A stretch of DNA of 64,000 nucleotides from Streptomyces adelaidensis (GTDB lineage: Bacteria; Actinomycetota; Actinomycetes; Streptomycetales; Streptomycetaceae): the NCBI RefSeq assembly GCF_016598475.1, contig NZ_JAEMUX010000044.1, positions 1 to 64,000 on the forward strand, given 5' to 3'. Position numbers and translations under genes: made by a program. How positions within the stretch are numbered: position 1 is the first letter of the stretch; every line of letters begins with the position of its first letter. Shown here piece after piece: positions 1 to 7,747 of the stretch. A model generated the notes under the pieces. That model was given only the letters and a program-made list of their open reading frames with translations, was not told where the DNA came from and ran no database searches.

Positions 1-28
1 GCTCCGCCTGAGGCGCTCCGCCTGAGGC
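1..28. repeat. Two perfect 14-bp direct repeats
   Basis: The unit gctccgcctgaggc occurs twice without a spacer (1-14 and 15-28). The rest of 1-115 is GC-rich spacer downstream of the MarR gene, with no coding signal that I can see. Confidence 0.7.
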
Positions 29-115
29 TTCGCGCCTCGGCGCGGTCCGGCGAAAAAGGCGCGGCCCCGGCCCGAGCGGCGGGTCGGGGCGGGGCGAGGG
101 TGCCGTCGGAGGGAG

Positions 116-634
116 TCAGCCGGTCCGGGCCGGGCCCGCCGGCTCCTGCTCCACGGGGTCGTTGGCATGGGCGAGGAAGTCGTCGACCATACGGTGGAAC
201 AGACCCGCGAGCTGCTGGAGTTCCTCGGGCTCCCAGCCGGACAGCGCCATCTGCATGCCGCGGACCCCGGCTTCACGGATGCGGCCTATGGCCTGCTTGC
301 CGACAGGTGTCAGCTCGATGCGCTGGGCGCGGCGGTCGTCCGGGTCGGGTACGCGGGTGACGTAGCCGGACTTCTGGAGCTGCTGGACCTGGCGGGTGAC
401 GTGGGAGGCCTCGACGCCGAGGCGGTTGGCCAGCTCCCCCGGGCGCAGCGGCTCGGAGTCGGCGATCTGGCGCAGCAGGGCCACGGCGGCACGGTCCAGC
501 GGCACGTCGGCCAGGCTCATCAGGCGCTCGTGCGCGCGGGCCCGGGTGCTGAGGTACGTGATGCGAGTGAGGGCTCGCTCGATCTCGATCACTTCCGGGG
601 AGGCGGTGTCGGAGGGTGGTGGTGATGGGGACAT
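116..634 (-). CDS. MarR family transcriptional regulator
   Basis: A winged-helix regulator of about 172 residues, the usual MarR length. The central part carries the recognition helix region (LANRLGVEASHVTRQVQQL) and the beta-wing signature DPDDRRAQRIELT. MarR dimers usually repress a divergent gene and are released by an aromatic or other small ligand. It faces the hydrolase at 815 across about 180 bp that hold three palindromes. I take the ATG at 634 as start; an in-frame GTG at 643 is possible and neither has a strong ribosome site. The family is clear; the ligand and the target are inferred from position only. Confidence 0.85.
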   Translation of the reverse strand: MSPSPPPSDTASPEVIEIERALTRITYLSTRARAHERLMSLADVPLDRAAVALLRQIADSEPLRPGELANRLGVEASHVTRQVQQLQKSGYVTRVPDPDDRRAQRIELTPVGKQAIGRIREAGVRGMQMALSGWEPEELQQLAGLFHRMVDDFLAHANDPVEQEPAGPARTG

Positions 635-651
635 GGGATCCACTTTACCAT

Positions 652-744
652 CTTGTTGCCTGACTCAAGTAAGTTCATCGCCCCGTTGATGGTCAACGGG
701 GACGCCGGGCGGTACGATCGGGCGCCGATTGACAGGATTCCTGT
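652..744. promoter_or_regulatory. marR/hydrolase intergenic region with three palindromes
   Basis: Three inverted repeats lie between the divergent genes: CTTG-N10-CAAG at 652-669, a perfect 9-bp repeat CCCCGTTGA-TGG-TCAACGGGG at 681-701, and ACAGGA-T-TCCTGT at 732-744, which overlaps a TTGACA hexamer. All are candidate MarR operators. Which one is bound cannot be told from sequence. Confidence 0.5.
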
Positions 745-814
745 TGATTGGTTTCCTCAACGAAGGCGCGCTCCCGATGGTGGTCGAGCGCCCTCGGACC
801 GAAACGGAGCCTTC

Positions 815-1817
815 ATGCCTCTTCTCGCCCGCCCGGCGGTGGCCGCCCTCGCGGCCAAGGCGATGCAGCGTCTGCTGGCGCTGGCGAGCCGACGGGCCAG
901 TGGGTCCGGTTCCACCGCCTCCTGGCTCGCCCGGCTCCCCGAGTACACCTGCGCCACCCGCGAACTGACCGTGCCCACCTCGTTCGGCCCGGCCCGCGCC
1001 GTGCTGTACCTGCCCGCCGCCACCGAGGGCGCTCCCCCGCCGCCGATCCACGTCAACTTCCACGGCGGCGGCTATGTCATGCCGCAGATCGAGCTGGACG
1101 ACTCGTTGTGCCGGTGTCTCGCCGTCGAGGCGGGTGTCGCCGTGCTCAACGTGGACTACGTGGTCGCCCCGCAGCACCCGTTCCCGGCGCCGCCCCGGCA
1201 GGCGTACGAGGTCGTGCGGTGGGCCGCCGGACACGGGGACGAGCACGGCTGGGACGGGGACCGGCTCTCCGTGGGCGGTCAGAGCGCCGGCGGCGGGCTC
1301 GCGGCCGCGGTGGCCCGCCAGGCCCTGGAGGAGGCCGGCCCCGCCATCGCGGCTCGCGGCCGCGGTGGCCCGCCAGGCCCTGGAGGAGGCCGGCCCCGCC
1401 ATCGCCCTCCAGGTCCTGCACTATCCCCCGCTCGACCTGGCCACCGCCGCCCGCGACAAGCGGGCCGCCGTCGCCAAGCCGGTGCTGCGCCCGTGGATGG
1501 CGGACATCTTCGACAGCGCGTACATCCCGGACCGGAAGCAGCGCGCCGACCGCCTCGCCTCCCCCGCGCACCCCTCGGACACCGCCGACCTCAAGGCCAT
1601 CGCCCCGGCCTTCGTCGTCACGGCCGAGCACGACCTCCTCAGGGCGGAGGGCGTCGCCTACGCCGACCGGCTGCGCACGGCCGGCGCGCTTGTCGGTCAC
1701 CACGACGTCACCGGGGCCGACCACGGCTACGACAACACGGACGAGGACAAGGCCCGTGAGGTGTATCCGCTGATCGCGGAGCAGGTGCGGCGGGCGTTCG
1801 CCGAGGGAGCTTCGTAG
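815..1817 (+). pseudogene. Alpha/beta hydrolase (HSL-type esterase), broken by 55-bp tandem duplication
   Basis: The protein starts at ATG 815 behind a GGAG ribosome site. It has the oxyanion-hole motif HGGGYV and the nucleophile elbow GQSAGGG, typical of hormone-sensitive-lipase-type esterases. At 1296-1405 a 55-bp segment is present twice in tandem; 55 is not a multiple of three, so the original frame runs into nonsense. Taking out one copy joins the frames into ...LAAAVARQALEEAGPAIALQVLHYPP..., and the rest supplies the acid (TAEHDLL) and catalytic His (GADHGYDN), ending at 1817. The full protein would be about 315 residues. The lesion may be real or an assembly error. Confidence 0.8.
1296..1405. 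repeat. Perfect 55-bp tandem direct repeat inside the hydrolase gene
   Basis: Copies at 1296-1350 and 1351-1405 are identical, beginning ggctcgcggccgcgg and ending ccgccatcgc. The duplication causes the +1 frame change in the hydrolase gene. Recombination between the copies would restore the gene. Confidence 0.95.
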
Positions 1818-1883
1818 GGCTGTCGCCGAGGGCCCGCCGTACGGCGGAGCGCGGCCCCGACGAGCACGCTGAGACCCCGCACG

Positions 1884-1923
1884 CGGAGAGGGCCGGCCCG
1901 GAGCTTCGGGCCGGCCCTCTCCG
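1884..1923. terminator. Bidirectional hairpin terminator
   Basis: A perfect 17-bp stem (CGGAGAGGGCCGGCCCG and its complement) with a 6-nt loop lies between the convergent hydrolase (ends 1817) and transporter (ends 1930). There is no T-run, as is common in Streptomyces. Confidence 0.85.
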
Positions 1924-1929
1924 TGGTGC

Positions 1930-3265
1930 TCAGCCGGTCGGCGACAGCGACTTCTCGAGATCGTTGCGCGGGGCCTGCCGGGAGGTGCGCAGGGCGGCGA
2001 TGCCGATGAAGACCATGGAGGAGACGCCGGCGAGGGCGAAGGCGGTGAAGCCCCAGTCGCCGTTGCCGGCGGCGAGGAGCTGGCCGCCGAGCCAGGGGCC
2101 GAAGACGGCGCCGAAGCGGCCCATACCGGAGGTCCAGCCGACGGCGGTGGCGCGGTTGCCCGGGTCGGAGCGGATGGAGACCGTCGCATAGATCATGGTC
2201 TGGGCGCTGTTGAGGAAAACTCCGGTGAGGAAGACGACCAGGAAGGTCACACCCAGCGGCATCCGGACGCTGAGCAGGAAGACTCCCGCGGCGGTCAGCG
2301 CGAACCAGATCGACGAGATGCGGGGGGCGCCGAAGCTGTCGGCGGCCCGGCCGGCGACGAGCATGCCCACGATGCCGCCGAGGTTGAACAGGACCACGAA
2401 GGTCAGCGCGGAGCCCAGTTCGTAGCCCTCGCTCCGCATCAGGGTCGGCAGCCAGGTGGCGACGCCGTAGACGAGCAGCAGACCGCCGAAGGAGGCCACC
2501 CAGTACAGGAGGGTCTGGGTCCACTCGCCGCCGCGGAAGAGGTTGGCGAGGGCGTTCCAGCGGTCGGCGGCGTCCTTCTTCTTCTCGTCGGCGACGGGCA
2601 GTTCGACGTCGAAGCGGCGGGCCAACCGCGCGGCCTCGTCCAGGCGGCCCTTGGCCACCAGGAAGCTCAGCGACTCGGGCATGAACTTGGCGAGCACCGG
2701 GACGAACAGCAGGGGGGTCACGCAGATCCAGAAGGCGGCGCGCCAGCCGAGGGGCTCCACGACCCACAGGGCGATGTACGCGGAGAGGATGCCGCCGGCG
2801 TGGTGGGCGGTCATCAGCATGCCGATGGTGAGGGCGGCGCGGCCGCGCGGGGCGTAGTCGGAGACCATGCTGATGGCGGTCGGCAGCAGACCGCCGAGGC
2901 CGATGCCGGCGAGGGTACGGCCGAGGCCGAAGACGCCGACGCTGTTCGCCATCGCGCAGAGGCCGGAGGCCGGAGGCCAGCGAGAAGAGCGCGACGCAGC
3001 CGACCATCAGCTTCTGGCGGCCGATCCGGTCGGCGACCGTGCCCGCCGTCAGGGCGCCGATCAGCATCCCGAACGTGGCGTAACTGCCCAGGTCACCGGC
3101 CCGGTCCGGGGTGAGACCGAGGGCCTTCTCCGCCAGCATGTGCGGCAGCACCGAGCCGTAGATGAACATGTCGAGGCCGTCGAAGAGGACGGCCAGCCAG
3201 CACAGGCCCACGGCCAGGGCGGCCAGCTTCCCGACGCGAGCGGTCAGGGGCGGGGAGGAGGACAT
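1930..3265 (-). pseudogene. MFS transporter, aromatic acid:H+ symporter type (GalT/PcaK-like), frameshifted
   Basis: The 5' part (from ATG 3265) has the AAHS-family first helix with FDGLDMFIYG and the loop 2-3 motif GTVADRIGRQK; the 3' part (about 2952 to 1930) carries the remaining helices. The two lie in different frames. A 7-bp unit is duplicated at 2960-2973; removing one copy gives ...SLASGLCAMANSVGVFGLG... and one protein of about 440 residues, the usual length. AAHS members import aromatic acids such as protocatechuate, 4-hydroxybenzoate or gallate. Its place as last gene of the aromatic cluster supports uptake of that substrate. As written the transporter cannot be made. Confidence 0.8.
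2960..2973. repeat. 7-bp tandem duplication causing the transporter frameshift
   Basis: AGGCCGG is repeated at 2960-2966 and 2967-2973, followed by a third imperfect AGGCCAG. Deleting seven bases restores an uninterrupted MFS reading frame. Confidence 0.85.
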
Positions 3266-3331
3266 CTTTGTTTCCCTCTCGAACCAGTCGAAGCAAGGGG
3301 GGTGAGCCAGACGCTAAGCAGCCGCCCAAAA

Positions 3332-3366
3332 GAGTCAACATTTTTGTCAACAATCTTGGCAACGAT
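3332..3366. promoter_or_regulatory. Candidate GntR operator array upstream of the transporter
   Basis: TTGTCAACAA (3344-3353) is flanked at 12-13 bp steps by GAGTCAACAT and TTGGCAACGA. The core TTGT-NN-ACAA has the symmetry of FadR/FCD-type sites. The same 10-mer lies at 7703-7712, upstream of the gntR gene, so both promoters are likely bound by that regulator. Confidence 0.6.
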
Positions 3367-3408
3367 TGAGTCGCGTCCGGCTCGGAGCGGAACCCGTACC
3401 CGTACCCG

Positions 3409-4359
3409 TCAGCCGACCGGCGGTGTGCCGTGCGTGTGGAACGACTCGATGGTCTTCAGACCCCAGGCCTGGCCCTTGGAACGCTCCTCCTGGGTCCAGG
3501 TGATCAGCGGCCAGTCGGGGGCCAGCAGGAGCCGGGTGAGCGGGTTGCAGAGCTCGATCCGGTTGCCGCCCGGCTCGTAGACGTACAGGAAGAACGTCTG
3601 CTGGATGGCGTGCTTGTGCGGGCCGGTCTCGATGAACACGCCCTGGTCGAGGCAGAGATCAGCGGCCCGGAGGATGTCCTCGCGGGTGTCGGTGGCGAAC
3701 GCGATGTGGTGCAGGCGCCCCTGCGAGCCGGTCCAGTCCTCCGTGTAGACGACGTCGTACGACTTGTTGGTGAAGGTCAGCCACTGGGCGGCGACCTTCC
3801 CGGTGTCGAGGACGATCTGTTCGGTGGCGCGGGCGCCCAGCACCTCGCGGGTGAAGGCGGCGTTGGCCCCGACGTCGGCGGCGAGGAAGTTGACGTGGTC
3901 GAGGCGGCGTACGCCGACGCCGTGGCCGGGTTTGGCCTGGGGCTGGTTCTTCAGCCCCGGCCTGAGGTCGGCCGGCGCCTCGTACCACTCGCTCTCCCAG
4001 TACAGGGCCACCTCGTGGCCGTCGGGGTCGGTGGTGACGTAGAGCCGGCCGATGCCGGGTTCGTCCTCGACCCAGCGGCCCGCGCGGCCGGTGTTGGTCA
4101 GCTCCTTGACCCGGCGCTGGAGGGCCTCTTCGGAGGAGGTGCGCAGGGCGGTGCGGCGGATGCCGTTGGTGGAGTGGGCGGTGAGGGTCAGGCTGTGGTG
4201 CTCGTAGTCGTCCCAGGTCCGCAGGTAGACCGAGCCGTCGGAGCGGCCGTTCTCGGTCAGGCCCAGGATCTCGGTGAAGAACCAGAGGCTGCGGTCGAGG
4301 TCGGGGGTGAGCAGTTCGACATGCCCGAGGTGGGCGATGTCGCCGAGCGGCGGGGCCAT
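3409..4359 (-). CDS. VOC-fold (type I) extradiol ring-cleavage dioxygenase
   Basis: 316 residues in two tandem vicinal-oxygen-chelate domains, as in catechol 2,3-dioxygenase. The catalytic C-terminal domain has all three expected iron ligands: His in RLDHVNF (about residue 153), His in GRLHHIAF (about 214) and Glu in GNRIELC (about 266). Start ATG 4359 has AAGGAG just upstream, within the 10-bp gap to the tautomerase gene. It sits with genes for the three steps after gallate cleavage, so I infer it opens the ring of gallate or a close relative, making 4-oxalomesaconate. Known gallate dioxygenases belong to the unrelated LigAB fold, so the substrate is open; a catechol-like or methylated gallate substrate is the alternative. 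Confidence 0.85.
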   Translation of the reverse strand: MAPPLGDIAHLGHVELLTPDLDRSLWFFTEILGLTENGRSDGSVYLRTWDDYEHHSLTLTAHSTNGIRRTALRTSSEEALQRRVKELTNTGRAGRWVEDEPGIGRLYVTTDPDGHEVALYWESEWYEAPADLRPGLKNQPQAKPGHGVGVRRLDHVNFLAADVGANAAFTREVLGARATEQIVLDTGKVAAQWLTFTNKSYDVVYTEDWTGSQGRLHHIAFATDTREDILRAADLCLDQGVFIETGPHKHAIQQTFFLYVYEPGGNRIELCNPLTRLLLAPDWPLITWTQEERSKGQAWGLKTIESFHTHGTPPVG

Positions 4360-4369
4360 CAGCGACTCC

Positions 4370-5458
4370 TTAGGAGTGGGAAGCGGGTACGGCGGGCCGG
4401 GGGAAGACCGTGCCGTCGAAGATCTTGCGGGCGGTGCGTACGACGGCGGTGCGGCTCGCCGTGGGGCTGCCGCCCCGGCCGTACGCCACGCCGCTCTCGA
4501 TGTCGAGGAAGCCGGTGGGGTGCTCGATGCGCAATCGGTCACCGGTGGGCGGGAGTTGGGCCGTGCCCTCGCCGACGCCGCCCACGACGCGCAGCCCGGC
4601 CGCCACGCTCGCGGCGCCGAGCACGCCGATGGAGGTGTGGCAGCGCACCGGGATGAAGGTGCGGGTGGTGACCGCGCCGCCGTCCCGGGGCGGCGCGAGC
4701 AGGGTGAGCTTGGGCACGGTGGTGTGCTCGACGTCGCCGAGGCCCATCAGCCGGCCCGCCGCCAGCCTGATCTCGCGCAGCCGGCCGGCGAGAACCCCGT
4801 TCTCCTCCAGTTCTCTCGGCGCCTCGTAGCCGGTGACGTCGAGGACGGTGGCGGGAATCAGGACGGTCGGCATGCCGTTGTCCACGCAGGTGACCTCCGT
4901 GCCGGCGACGAGGTCACGGGCGTTGCCGGTGGGCAGCAGCGGGCTGCCGCTCATCGGGAACTCGATCACCACCGGCGCGGCCGTCCCCGGCACCCCGGAG
5001 ATCTCGGCGCCCCCGGTGACCGCGATCCGGCCGCCGGGGGTGGGGAAGGTCGCGACGGCGAGGTCGCCGGTGTTGAGCATCCGGATGCGTACGGAGGTCT
5101 CCGGCTCGCCGGCGGTCACCAGTCCGCGTTCCAGCGCGAACGGGCCGACCCCGGCGAGGAGGTTGCCGCAGTTCTGACGGTCACTCACCTCCGGCTTGTC
5201 GACGCCGACTTGGAGGAACAGGTAGTCGACGTCGGCCTCGGGTCCGGCCGAGAGCGACACCACAGCCACTTTGCTGGTCAGGGGGTGGGCCCCGCCCAGG
5301 CCGTCGATCTGGTGCGGGTCGGGGCTGCCCATGACCCGCAGCAGCAGGTCGTCGCGGGCGGCCGGGTCGGCTGGCAGGTCCCCGGCGAGGAAGTAGGCGC
5401 CCTTGGAGGTGCCGCCGCGCAACAGCATGCAGCGGACCCCCTCGGGCCGGCCGGTCAC
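4370..5458 (-). CDS. galD: 4-oxalomesaconate tautomerase (GalD/PrpF family)
   Basis: 362 residues of the PrpF isomerase fold. The N-terminus MLLRGGTSKGAYFLAGDLP and the segment GSPDPHQIDGLGG are typical of members annotated as 4-oxalomesaconate tautomerase rather than of plain PrpF aconitate isomerases. GalD converts the keto form of 4-oxalomesaconate to the enol form, the step after gallate cleavage. The start codon overlaps the stop of the aldolase gene (ATGA at 5455-5458), indicating translational coupling. The family is secure; the precise substrate rests on the neighbours. Confidence 0.85.
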   Translation of the reverse strand: MTGRPEGVRCMLLRGGTSKGAYFLAGDLPADPAARDDLLLRVMGSPDPHQIDGLGGAHPLTSKVAVVSLSAGPEADVDYLFLQVGVDKPEVSDRQNCGNLLAGVGPFALERGLVTAGEPETSVRIRMLNTGDLAVATFPTPGGRIAVTGGAEISGVPGTAAPVVIEFPMSGSPLLPTGNARDLVAGTEVTCVDNGMPTVLIPATVLDVTGYEAPRELEENGVLAGRLREIRLAAGRLMGLGDVEHTTVPKLTLLAPPRDGGAVTTRTFIPVRCHTSIGVLGAASVAAGLRVVGGVGEGTAQLPPTGDRLRIEHPTGFLDIESGVAYGRGGSPTASRTAVVRTARKIFDGTVFPRPAVPASHS

Positions 5459-6165
5459 GACTCCCTCTCCTCGGCGACGTACTCCTCGTAGGACCGGTAG
5501 GTCACTCCGAGGCGTACGAGGGTTTCGCGCAACCCGTAGCGGTCCAGGCCGAGTTGGCCGTCGAGGAAGGCGGCGCGGGAGGCGGCCTCCTTCTGTTCGC
5601 GGGCCTCGGCGGCCTCGGCCACCCGGCCGGCCCTCTCCCGGGATACGACGACCACGCCGTCGTCGTCGGCGAGGATCACGTCGCCGGGGCGGACGAGTTG
5701 GCCGCCGATGGCCACGGGGACGTTGACGGAGCCGCCGGTGGCCTTGACCGTGCCCTGCGGGCTGACGGCGGCGGCCCAGGCGGGGAAGTCCATGGCGCGC
5801 AGTTCGGTGGTGTCGCGGATGCCCGCGTTGATGATCAGGCCGCGTACGCCGCGCCGCTGGAGGGCGGTGGCGAAGAGTTCGCCGAACATGCCGTCGGTGG
5901 AGGGCGAGGTGGTGGTGACGACGAGGATGTCACCCTCTCCGCACTGCTCGACGGCGGCGTGGATCATGAGGTTGTCGCCGGGCCAGGAGAGCACGGTGAC
6001 GGCGGTGCCCGCGATCCGGGTGTCCTGCTGGACCGGGCGGAGGTGGGTGCCGAGCAGGCCGGTGCGGCCCATCGCCTCGTGGACGGTGGCGACGCCGTAC
6101 CCGGCGATCGCCTCGACGTCCTTGGCGTCCGCCTTCGGCGGGTTGGTGACGATCACGCCGCCCAT
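5455..6165 (-). CDS. galC: 4-carboxy-4-hydroxy-2-oxoadipate aldolase (GalC/LigK, RraA-like fold)
   Basis: 236 residues. Segments TVHEAMGRTGLLG, SWPGDNLMIHAAVEQC and TTTSPSTDGMFGELFA are characteristic of CHA aldolases, and NAGIRDTTEL (about residue 111) has the Arg and Asp used for substrate and metal binding in this class II aldolase/RraA-like family. The enzyme splits 4-carboxy-4-hydroxy-2-oxoadipate to pyruvate and oxaloacetate, the last step of the gallate and protocatechuate 4,5-cleavage routes. Its ATG (6165-6163) shares one base with the stop of the upstream hydratase gene and its stop overlaps the tautomerase start, so the three genes form one tightly coupled unit. Confidence 0.88.
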   Translation of the reverse strand: MGGVIVTNPPKADAKDVEAIAGYGVATVHEAMGRTGLLGTHLRPVQQDTRIAGTAVTVLSWPGDNLMIHAAVEQCGEGDILVVTTTSPSTDGMFGELFATALQRRGVRGLIINAGIRDTTELRAMDFPAWAAAVSPQGTVKATGGSVNVPVAIGGQLVRPGDVILADDDGVVVVSRERAGRVAEAAEAREQKEAASRAAFLDGQLGLDRYGLRETLVRLGVTYRSYEEYVAEERES

Positions 6166-6920
6166 CAGTCCAGCACCTCCGTGACCTGCGGGTAGGGGCG
6201 CATGTACGCCTCCGCCATCGTCTTGTGGGCGAGCCCCAGGTTGGGGCCCGCGTTGCGCTTGAGCTGGACGCCCCGGCGTACGGCGAGGTCGGTGTAGTAG
6301 TCCCACAGGTGCCGCTGGGCGCCGAGGCACTCCATGGCCTTGCGCTTGGTGTCCCAGACCTCGGTGATGTCGAGGAGGACCTCAGGCTTGAAACCGCACA
6401 TCTCGGGCTGGTGCGGCTCGAAGAAGAACACCGGCGGGGCGCCGATGATCTCGCCCTCGGACGGGTAGCCGATGGCCTGGGCGAGCACGCGGGCGTCCAG
6501 GGCCATCCGGGCGGCGGCCGGGTGGTCGCCGTTGTACGGGTCCTGGAGCGGGTGGGTGAGGACCACGTCCGGCTGGGCCGCGCGGTAGGTGGCGACCAGC
6601 CGGTCGGTGAGTTCGGGGGTGCCGAGCAGCGGGTAGTCGCCTGCGTCGAAGAAGACGATCCCGGCGCCGAGGGTGGCGGCGGCCTTCTCGGCCTCCTCCC
6701 GGCGGATCGTCTTGATCTCCTCCAACCGCCGGCCCTCGCGCCAGGCCTTCGCGGACTCGCCGCGCTCCCCGAAGGTCAGGCAGGCGATGGTGACCAGCTC
6801 CCCGCGTGCGGCCGCCAGGGCCATGGCGCCGCCGGCCCTCCACACGAAGTCACCCGCGTGCGCGGTGATGACCAGGGTCGATCGTGGTGGGGTGGCGGCG
6901 GGCGCCGTGCCATCCGTCAT
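6165..6920 (-). CDS. galB: PIG-L/LmbE-type 4-oxalomesaconate hydratase (GalB-like)
   Basis: 251 residues of the LmbE/PIG-L fold, a family mostly of zinc N-deacetylases. The N-terminal metal motif is AHAGD instead of the common AHPDD, and a second metal region HPLQDPYNGDH lies near residue 130. GalB of the Pseudomonas gallate pathway is a PIG-L-fold hydratase that adds water to 4-oxalomesaconate, so the context favours hydratase over deacetylase. It is the first structural gene after the regulator, 80 bp downstream of it. Confidence 0.8.
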   Translation of the reverse strand: MTDGTAPAATPPRSTLVITAHAGDFVWRAGGAMALAAARGELVTIACLTFGERGESAKAWREGRRLEEIKTIRREEAEKAAATLGAGIVFFDAGDYPLLGTPELTDRLVATYRAAQPDVVLTHPLQDPYNGDHPAAARMALDARVLAQAIGYPSEGEIIGAPPVFFFEPHQPEMCGFKPEVLLDITEVWDTKRKAMECLGAQRHLWDYYTDLAVRRGVQLKRNAGPNLGLAHKTMAEAYMRPYPQVTEVLD

Positions 6921-6948
6921 CTGCTGAATCTCCTTGGTGGACAGACCG

Positions 6949-6969
6949 GACAGGCCGAACAGGCCTGTC
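6949..6969. promoter_or_regulatory. Hairpin between gntR and galB
   Basis: GACAGGCC-GAACA-GGCCTGTC, a perfect 8-bp stem with a 5-nt loop in the 80-bp gap. It could be an attenuator, an mRNA processing site or a protein-binding palindrome. No T-run follows. Confidence 0.5.
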
Positions 6970-7000
6970 TGCCCACCCCGGAGCGTCGTGCGCGGTGCGG

Positions 7001-7651
7001 CTATTCGCGCAGCGCGGTGATCACGCTCATGAGGTGGGCGCGGACGGCATCCTCGGCCGCCCGCGGGTCCCTCGCCGTGATCGTCTCGATCATGGCCAGG
7101 TGTTCACTCAGGGAGTGCTGGGGCCGTCCCGGCCGCAGCGCGAGCTGGAAACGGTGGCGTACCAGTTGGGCGTTGAGCCGCTCCAGCAGCTCCACCGCCA
7201 CCTGCTGACCGGAGATCTCCCGGATGCGGGCGTGCAGTCGCTGATTGAGCTCGGAGTACGTCACCGGCTCGCCGTCGGCCACGGCCTTGGTCATCGCCGT
7301 ACCGATGTCGGCCAGCTCGGCCAGCTGGTCGTCGGTGGCCAGGGTAGCCGCCTTCGCCGCGCACAGCCCTTCCAGGGCCATACGGCACTCGCTGATGGCG
7401 ACCGCTTCCTCCACGCTCACCACCCGCACCCGCGAGCCCCGGTTGCGGATCCGCTCGACCAGTCCCTCGGCCTCCAGATCGATCAGTGCCGCGCGGATGC
7501 TGGCCCGTGTCACACCGAACTGCTCGGCGAGTTCGTTCTCCACCAGCCGTTGGGCCGGTGCCATCTCGCCGTGCAGGATCGCCTGCCGCAGCTTCGCCAA
7601 CGCGAGCTGTTTGGCCTGCTCTCCGGTGCCCGGACGGGCTTCCTCCTGCAT
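7001..7651 (-). CDS. GntR family regulator, FadR/FCD subfamily
   Basis: 216 residues. An N-terminal winged helix (LRQAILHGEMAPAQRLVENELAEQ, quoted in part; then GVTRASIRAALIDLEAEGLV) is followed by an all-helical FCD ligand domain with the metal/ligand histidines seen as LHARIREI and SEHLAMIE...VRAHL. FCD regulators answer small organic acids, so an intermediate of the adjacent aromatic pathway is the likely effector. Start ATG 7651 follows GGGAGGG. The shared motif TTGTCAACAA upstream of this gene and of the transporter gene suggests it controls both ends of the cluster. Confidence 0.88.
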   Translation of the reverse strand: MQEEARPGTGEQAKQLALAKLRQAILHGEMAPAQRLVENELAEQFGVTRASIRAALIDLEAEGLVERIRNRGSRVRVVSVEEAVAISECRMALEGLCAAKAATLATDDQLAELADIGTAMTKAVADGEPVTYSELNQRLHARIREISGQQVAVELLERLNAQLVRHRFQLALRPGRPQHSLSEHLAMIETITARDPRAAEDAVRAHLMSVITALRE

Positions 7652-7690
7652 CGTGCCCTCCCTGAGTGAGTGCCTGTCGAACGTAAATCT

Positions 7691-7712
7691 AGGCCAACAG
7701 GATTGTCAACAA
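7691..7712. promoter_or_regulatory. Candidate GntR operator upstream of gntR-gal genes
   Basis: TTGTCAACAA at 7703-7712, preceded 12 bp earlier by the imperfect copy AGGCCAACAG. It lies 40-60 bp upstream of the gntR start and repeats the 10-mer found upstream of the transporter. Confidence 0.6.
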
Positions 7713-7747
7713 TTTTGTTCCCACAGGGTTCGCACTGTTTCCGCCGC

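Noticed and set aside
6165..6920. Mycothiol-type deacetylase for the PIG-L protein
   Set aside because: The metal motif differs (AHAGD) and the gene is coupled to GalC- and GalD-like genes, which favours the GalB hydratase.
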